Below, in pieces: positions 60,579 to 64,000 of a stretch of 64,000 nt of DNA. The notes under the pieces were generated by a model, which was given only the letters and a program-made list of their open reading frames with translations, was not told where the DNA came from and ran no database searches. The DNA comes from Vulcanisaeta distributa JCM 11213 (GTDB lineage Archaea > Thermoproteota > Thermoprotei > Thermoproteales > Thermocladiaceae): contig BBCS01000001.1 in assembly GCA_001316125.1 (NCBI GenBank), forward strand, positions 558,001 through 622,000, in the 5' to 3' direction. Each line of letters begins with the position of its first letter. Within the stretch, counting starts at the first letter, position 1. Both the position numbers and the translations under genes were made by a program.

Positions 60579-60908
60579 ATGAGTGAGTATGAGTATGTAG
60601 TTGTCCTCGCCACCGTACCTAATAGGAATGTGGGCATTGAAATGGCTAAATCTCTCGTTAATAATAAATTGGCTGCATGCGTTAACGTAATTGATGGGTT
60701 AAGGAGTATTTATTATTGGGAGGGGAGGGTCGAGGAGGACAATGAGGCGCTGCTCATTATTAAGTCGAGGAAAGATAAGCTTGATGATTTAGTGAGATTC
60801 ATTAGGGAGAGACATCCGTATAAGGTCCCTGAGATTATTGCGGTGCCGATAATTGGCGGTTTTGATGGATACTTAAGGTGGATTGATGAGGCATTAAGGC
60901 GAGACTAG
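60579..60908 (+). CDS. cutA: CutA1-family divalent-cation tolerance protein
   Basis: 109 residues, intact. YVVVLATVPNRNVGIEMAKS, LAACVNVIDGLRSIYYWEGR and EEDNEALLIIKSRKDK give the ferredoxin-like CutA1 pattern, followed by HPYKVPEIIAVPIIGG. Trimers of this protein bind divalent metal and are extremely thermostable in hyperthermophiles; the physiological role is unsettled. ATG at 60579, 47 bases before the next gene, so it may be co-transcribed with apgM. Confidence 0.95.
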   Translation: MSEYEYVVVLATVPNRNVGIEMAKSLVNNKLAACVNVIDGLRSIYYWEGRVEEDNEALLIIKSRKDKLDDLVRFIRERHPYKVPEIIAVPIIGGFDGYLRWIDEALRRD

Positions 60909-60927
60909 GCTCATTTAAAGTAAATGC

Positions 60928-60938
60928 TTTTAATAAGC
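60928..60938 (+). promoter_or_regulatory. TATA box before apgM
   Basis: CTTTTAATAAG at about 60928-60938, 22-28 bases before the ATG at 60956. Independent transcription of apgM is likely, in addition to read-through from cutA. Confidence 0.4.
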
Positions 60939-60955
60939 TTAGTGTGGTGTTACGT

Positions 60956-62217
60956 ATGCCTAGGGCATTACTGGTGGTCCTAGACGGCTGTGCTGATAGA
61001 CCGGTTAAGGAACTTGGTGGAAAGACACCATTGGAATTTGCCGTTAAGCCCACTATTGATAAGTTAGCCGCTGAGGCTCATGCGGTCTCATGGACGTCAT
61101 ATCACCAGGTATTAGGCCAGGCAGTGACACAGCTCACCTCGCCATCTTTGGTTATGACCCATACAAGTACTACCCTGGTAGGGGGCCATTTGAGGCATTG
61201 GGTGCAGGTTTAACGCTTAACCCCCCCGGAGATGTTGCATTTAGGACTAACGTGGCCACGGTTAATAGTGATCTAATAGTTATCGATAGAAGAGGCGGTA
61301 GGTACATAGACCCTGCCGAGGTCAGGGAAATAGAGAACATAATTAATAACGAGGTATTGCCAGTACTGAGGAGTAAGTATGGCATTGATGCGGTTTATAA
61401 ACAAACCGTGGAGCATAGGGGGGGTGTCCTCGTCCTTAGAGGTAACGTATCACCACACATAACTGATACTGATCCTCACGTAATTGGTGCTAGGGTTTCT
61501 GAGGCCAAGGCCTTAAGTGATGATGCTAAGGTCACAGCCAATTACATAAATGAATTTACAAAGCTCGTCTATGAAAAGTTAAGTAAGGCGGAGTTCAATG
61601 AGAAGAGGAGAAGGGAGGGTAAGGGCCCAATAAATATGGTCCTCCTTAGGGGGGGTGCAGGTTCTTTAAAGAATTTCGAACCACTGAGCCTAAAATATAG
61701 GATTAGGCCGGCGATAATAGCTGGCGTTGCATTGATTAGGGGGGGCATTGGTAGGGCATTGGGTATGGATGCGATAAACGTTGATAATTACATTGGTTCT
61801 AAGGATGATGACTTCATAGCCGCATTTCAGGCAGCTGCTAGGGCCTTGAGTAACTACGATTTCGTATTTGTCCATGTAAAGCCCACAGACTCCATGTCTC
61901 ATGATGGTGATGCTAGGGGTAAGGCAATGATTATTGAGAGAGTTGATGCAGGTATTAGGAGGTTCCTTGAGGAGACGCCCAGCGACACGTACGTGTTCAT
62001 AACCTGTGACCATGCAACGCCAATAACTGTTAAGGAACATACGGGTGATCCCGTGCCATTTATGGCATGGGGGGGACCTGATGTCATGAGAGATGACGTT
62101 ACTCAGTTCAGTGAGAGAGCTTGTGCCAAGGGCTTTTGGAGTAGGATTAGGGGGGGTATTGACGTTATGAACATAATAGCTAATTACTTAGGTACTCTCG
62201 AGAAGTTTGGTGAGTAA
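60956..62217 (+). CDS. apgM: Phosphoglycerate mutase, cofactor-independent archaeal type
   Basis: Interconverts 3- and 2-phosphoglycerate. About 420 residues, alkaline-phosphatase superfamily. MPRALLVVLDGCADRPVKEL supplies the metal Asp; RPGSDTAHLAIFGYDP contains the catalytic Ser region; DFVFVHVKPTDSMSHDGDA and FITCDHATPITVKEHTGDPV provide further metal ligands. A frame break near 61078 splits it. Extra residues arise from seven-base runs: NPPGDVAFR (61221-61227), HRGGVLVLRG (61418-61424), LRGGAGS (61649-61655), IRGGIGRALG (61739-61745), WGGPDVM (62079-62085), RGGIDVM (62150-62156). In relatives all are single Gly or Pro. Works with tpiA in glycolysis/gluconeogenesis. Confidence 0.95.
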
Positions 62218-62222
62218 TTGTA

Positions 62223-62780
62223 TTACTCAAAATCCTCGAGTGACCTAGCCATTATGTATGCATCCTCACCATCGTGGTAATAACCCTTTATTAAGTCAAC
62301 TATCTTATAGTTCAATTTCTTGTAAAGATTAATGGCAGGTGTATTGGAAACCCTAACCTCCAGGTAAACCTCCTCTGCACCGTAGAAGTGCTTCATAGCC
62401 CTCATACCCCTAATCATCATGTTATACGCAATGCCCAACCTCCTCACTTCAGGTAATACGCCGATGGATATTACATGGCCCTTCCTGGTTGGTTTACCCC
62501 CCCTCCAGATATAGCTCCAACCAAACTCAACCCTATTCATCATATAACCAACCACATTACCGTTAAGCTCAGCCACTATGAAGGCCTTGGGAAAGCTTCT
62601 ATAATGTTCTACGAAGAAGAACTCAGGGTAATTCTCGGGTAGTACCCTCCTATTTATCATTACTACCGTATTTAAGTCCGTTATCTCAAACTCCCTAAGC
62701 ACGAACACCCTACCGTCCTTACCCCTTATGTACTCACGACCACTCAACTTAGTCGTTATATCCCGAACCTCCTCTCCCAT
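62223..62780 (-). CDS. GNAT N-acetyltransferase, archaeal Ard1/RimI type
   Basis: 185 residues. Predicted to acetylate protein N-termini. FEITDLNTVVMINRRVLPEN, AFIVAELNGNVVGYMMNRVE, the acetyl-CoA loop RKGHVISIGVLPEVRRLGIA (R-x-x-G-x-A) and YLEVRVSNTPAINLYKKLNY are as in the archaeal NatA-like family (Sulfolobus Ard1). Intact frame. A C7 run at 62498-62504 gives WRGGKPTRKG, probably one Gly too many. Convergent with apgM (only five bases apart). Confidence 0.93.
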   Translation of the reverse strand: MGEEVRDITTKLSGREYIRGKDGRVFVLREFEITDLNTVVMINRRVLPENYPEFFFVEHYRSFPKAFIVAELNGNVVGYMMNRVEFGWSYIWRGGKPTRKGHVISIGVLPEVRRLGIAYNMMIRGMRAMKHFYGAEEVYLEVRVSNTPAINLYKKLNYKIVDLIKGYYHDGEDAYIMARSLEDFE

Positions 62781-62830
62781 TAAAAGACCTGACTCGTGAG
62801 ACTTAATACATTTTTCCTCATGGGAAGTAA

Positions 62831-63266
62831 TTACTTATCAAGCAGGTATGCAGGAATAATTACCAGGATAATGAGACCTAACATGTACAATGCAGCCGTA
62901 AATGTCCTGTACGAAAGACTTAGGAGACCTAACTGTGGTATTACGAAGATAACAACACCGACGATATTACCGTAAGGTACTGAATATGGGTCAGGCACTG
63001 GGTTTGCATCGCCCTTAAAAATATACGTGCATCCTTGCACGTTATTAACGGCAATTATCCTATGCACTATGTAGTCATTAAATTCAGGTGAGTAATATAT
63101 TGCCACGTGACCCAGTAATGAGCTGCAGGGTTGGCTTGGCGGTATCATTATTACTAAATCCCCCAACCTCAAGCGTTGGTTCCATGGAATACGAACTAAC
63201 GACTGCCCACGGTATTACAAATAGCGATGCCACTATGAGTATAGTTAATACATGCCCTATGCCCAT
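62831..63266 (-). CDS. Signal peptidase I (archaeal Sec11-like)
   Basis: About 145 residues. One N-terminal membrane helix (VLTILIVASLFVIPWAVV), catalytic Ser in SSYSMEPTLEVGDLV, and His in YIVHRIIAVN (archaeal/ER type uses Ser-His-Asp rather than Ser-Lys), GDANPVPDP near the end, then two C-terminal hydrophobic segments. Reading frame breaks at the C5 run 63160-63164; four give TLEVGDLVIMIPPS. Cleaves Sec signal peptides outside the cytoplasmic membrane; substrates in this window would include the secreted proteins at 865, 5668, 43567 and perhaps 12703. Confidence 0.92.
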
Positions 63267-63322
63267 TAAATCAGTGGAATCACCTCGGCACTACTTATTT
63301 TTTACTCGCTTTATTTGAAGAA

Positions 63323-63333
63323 AGGTTTTTATA
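63323..63333 (+). promoter_or_regulatory. BRE/TATA promoter of the thermosome gene
   Basis: AGGTTTTTATA (BRE-like purines followed by TTTTTATA) ends 23 bases before the ATG at 63356, giving a transcript that starts at or close to the start codon. Archaeal thermosome genes are strongly heat-induced, and a strong core promoter agrees with that. Confidence 0.5.
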
Positions 63334-63355
63334 GAAGTGCTTTACGAAGTCGCCG

Positions 63356-64000
63356 ATGAGCAGCGGTACACAGCAAAAGGGAGGAGGAGTACCAGTGATG
63401 GTTCTTAAGGAGGGTTCACAAAGAACAACCGGTGCAGATGCGAGGAGGAGCAACATAATGGCCGCCAAGGTAATTGCTGAAATACTATCGACAAGCCTAG
63501 GCCCTAGGGGGGGTATGGATAAGATGCTCATTGATGCCTTTGGCGACGTAACAATAACGGGCGATGGAGCTGCAATACTGAAGGAGATGGAGGTTCAACA
63601 CCCAGCTGCTAAACTATTAATTGAGGTTGCCAAGGCCCAGGATGCGGAGGTTGGTGATGGAACAACAACAGCGGTTGTACTGGCAGGTAGGTTGCTGGAA
63701 CTTGCAGAGGAGCTCCTTGACGAGGGCATTCACCCAACAATAATCATTGATGGTTATAAGAAGGCCATGGATTACGCAATACAGGTCGCCAATGAGATTG
63801 CCCAGCCAATAAATGTTGAGGACAAGAACCAACTGGCCCTAGTCGCAATGAACTCGTTAAGTAGTAAGATTGTTGCTGAGGCCAGGGATTACTTGGCTAA
63901 GATTGCCGTTGATGCGTCAGCTATAGCCGTGGAGAAGGTCGGTGATAAGTATAACCTTGACCTTGACTGGATTAAGATAGAGAAGAAGAAGGGTCAGTCG
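63356..64000 (+). CDS. Thermosome (group II chaperonin) subunit, truncated by window end
   Basis: First 215 residues of an ATP-dependent folding chaperonin; the window ends inside the apical-domain boundary. MVLKEGSQRTTGADARRSNI is the N-terminal sequence, LGPRGMDKML (ATP-binding phosphate loop) reads LGPRGGMDKML because of the G7 run at 63507-63513, and DGTTTAVVLAGRLLE, GDVTITGDGAAILKEMEVQH follow. No frame break in the visible part. Start ATG at 63356; an N-terminal MSSGTQQKGGGVPV extension precedes the conserved region. The rest lies outside this window. Confidence 0.96.
   Translation, partial: MSSGTQQKGGGVPVMVLKEGSQRTTGADARRSNIMAAKVIAEILSTSLGPRGGMDKMLIDAFGDVTITGDGAAILKEMEVQHPAAKLLIEVAKAQDAEVGDGTTTAVVLAGRLLELAEELLDEGIHPTIIIDGYKKAMDYAIQVANEIAQPINVEDKNQLALVAMNSLSSKIVAEARDYLAKIAVDASAIAVEKVGDKYNLDLDWIKIEKKKGQS

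Larger units (their letters stand above)
1205..63513. repeat. About one hundred runs of exactly seven G or C, probable G4-to-G7 expansion
   Basis: Runs of seven identical G or C occur about every 600 bases on both strands, coding and non-coding alike, while runs of five or six are few and unexpanded runs of four remain (for example 3314-3317, 10217-10220, 13432-13435, 36313-36316, 55893-55896, 61917-61920). Flanking bases follow no rule that I can see. In coding sequence the additional three bases add one Gly or Pro to conserved motifs. The feature is probably a consensus artefact, but should be kept in mind in all translations. Confidence 0.8.

Noticed and set aside
1205..63513. Programmed ribosomal frameshifting at G runs
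   Set aside because: The G7 runs keep the frame and simply add a residue; the frameshifting ones (G5, G6) show no stimulatory structure pattern and hit unrelated housekeeping genes. Artefact fits better.
1..64000. tRNA, rRNA or CRISPR loci
   Set aside because: No T-loop GGTTCRA-type sequences with supporting stems, no rRNA-like stretches and no regularly spaced direct repeats were found in the gaps.

Overview
The window is chromosomal DNA of a hyperthermophilic crenarchaeon, most likely a Thermoproteaceae member of the Vulcanisaeta/Caldivirga/Thermocladium group. The signs are the rpoH-rpoB-rpoA1-rpoA2-rpl30e-nusA-rps12 operon, a thermosome subunit, aIF6, FAU-1, Pelota, a PaREP1-family protein, a GH12 cellulase, a CbsA/CbsB-Rieske-cytochrome b respiratory cluster, TATA boxes about 25 nt before many starts, and GGTGA-type ribosome binding sites. 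The genus is inferred from gene content, not proven. I found no rRNA, tRNA, CRISPR array or transposase.

Layout. 0.1-7.3 kb: a hypothetical gene, a secreted glycoprotein-like gene, aconitase, a GH12 endoglucanase and a membrane protein. 7.4-10.7 kb: triosephosphate isomerase, a metallophosphoesterase, a MinD/ParA-like ATPase and PaREP1. 10.7-13 kb: an AT-rich three-gene cassette encoding a small secreted hydrophobic peptide, an M48 membrane protease and a SpoIIM/DUF95 membrane protein. 13.2-21.3 kb: FAU-1, aIF6, an ECF-type vitamin/metal transporter and a B12-binding radical SAM enzyme. 21.4-25.9 kb: TruA, then a sulfur-carrier group (TusA, SelD-like/acylphosphatase fusion, second TusA, DsrE, a 31-residue Cys peptide, a winged-helix regulator). 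25.9-31.1 kb: the Cbs/Sox respiratory genes in divergent arrangement. 31-44 kb: metabolic and accessory genes (enoyl-CoA hydratase, aldo/keto reductases, old-yellow-enzyme, Pelota, an MFS carrier joined to a PfkB kinase, CDGSH, DsrE, a second MFS carrier, an AAA ATPase, a macro domain). 44-54.8 kb: the RNA polymerase/ribosomal operon, in which rps12 carries a full-size intein with a LAGLIDADG endonuclease. 54.9-64 kb: ArgS, YchF, MscS, ThiE, aldo/keto reductase, CutA, phosphoglycerate mutase, an N-acetyltransferase, signal peptidase I and a partial thermosome gene.

A property of the sequence itself affects all annotation. There are roughly one hundred runs of exactly seven G or C. In family after family these runs insert one extra Gly or Pro into motifs that never carry it, as if a true G4 had become G7. 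A smaller set of G4 sites reads as G5 or G6 and breaks the frame. With other single-base indels, this explains why about half of the genes here, including single-copy essential ones (rpoB, rpoA1, rps12, argS, acnA), appear split. I therefore give each broken gene as one entry over its whole span and treat the breaks as probable consensus errors.
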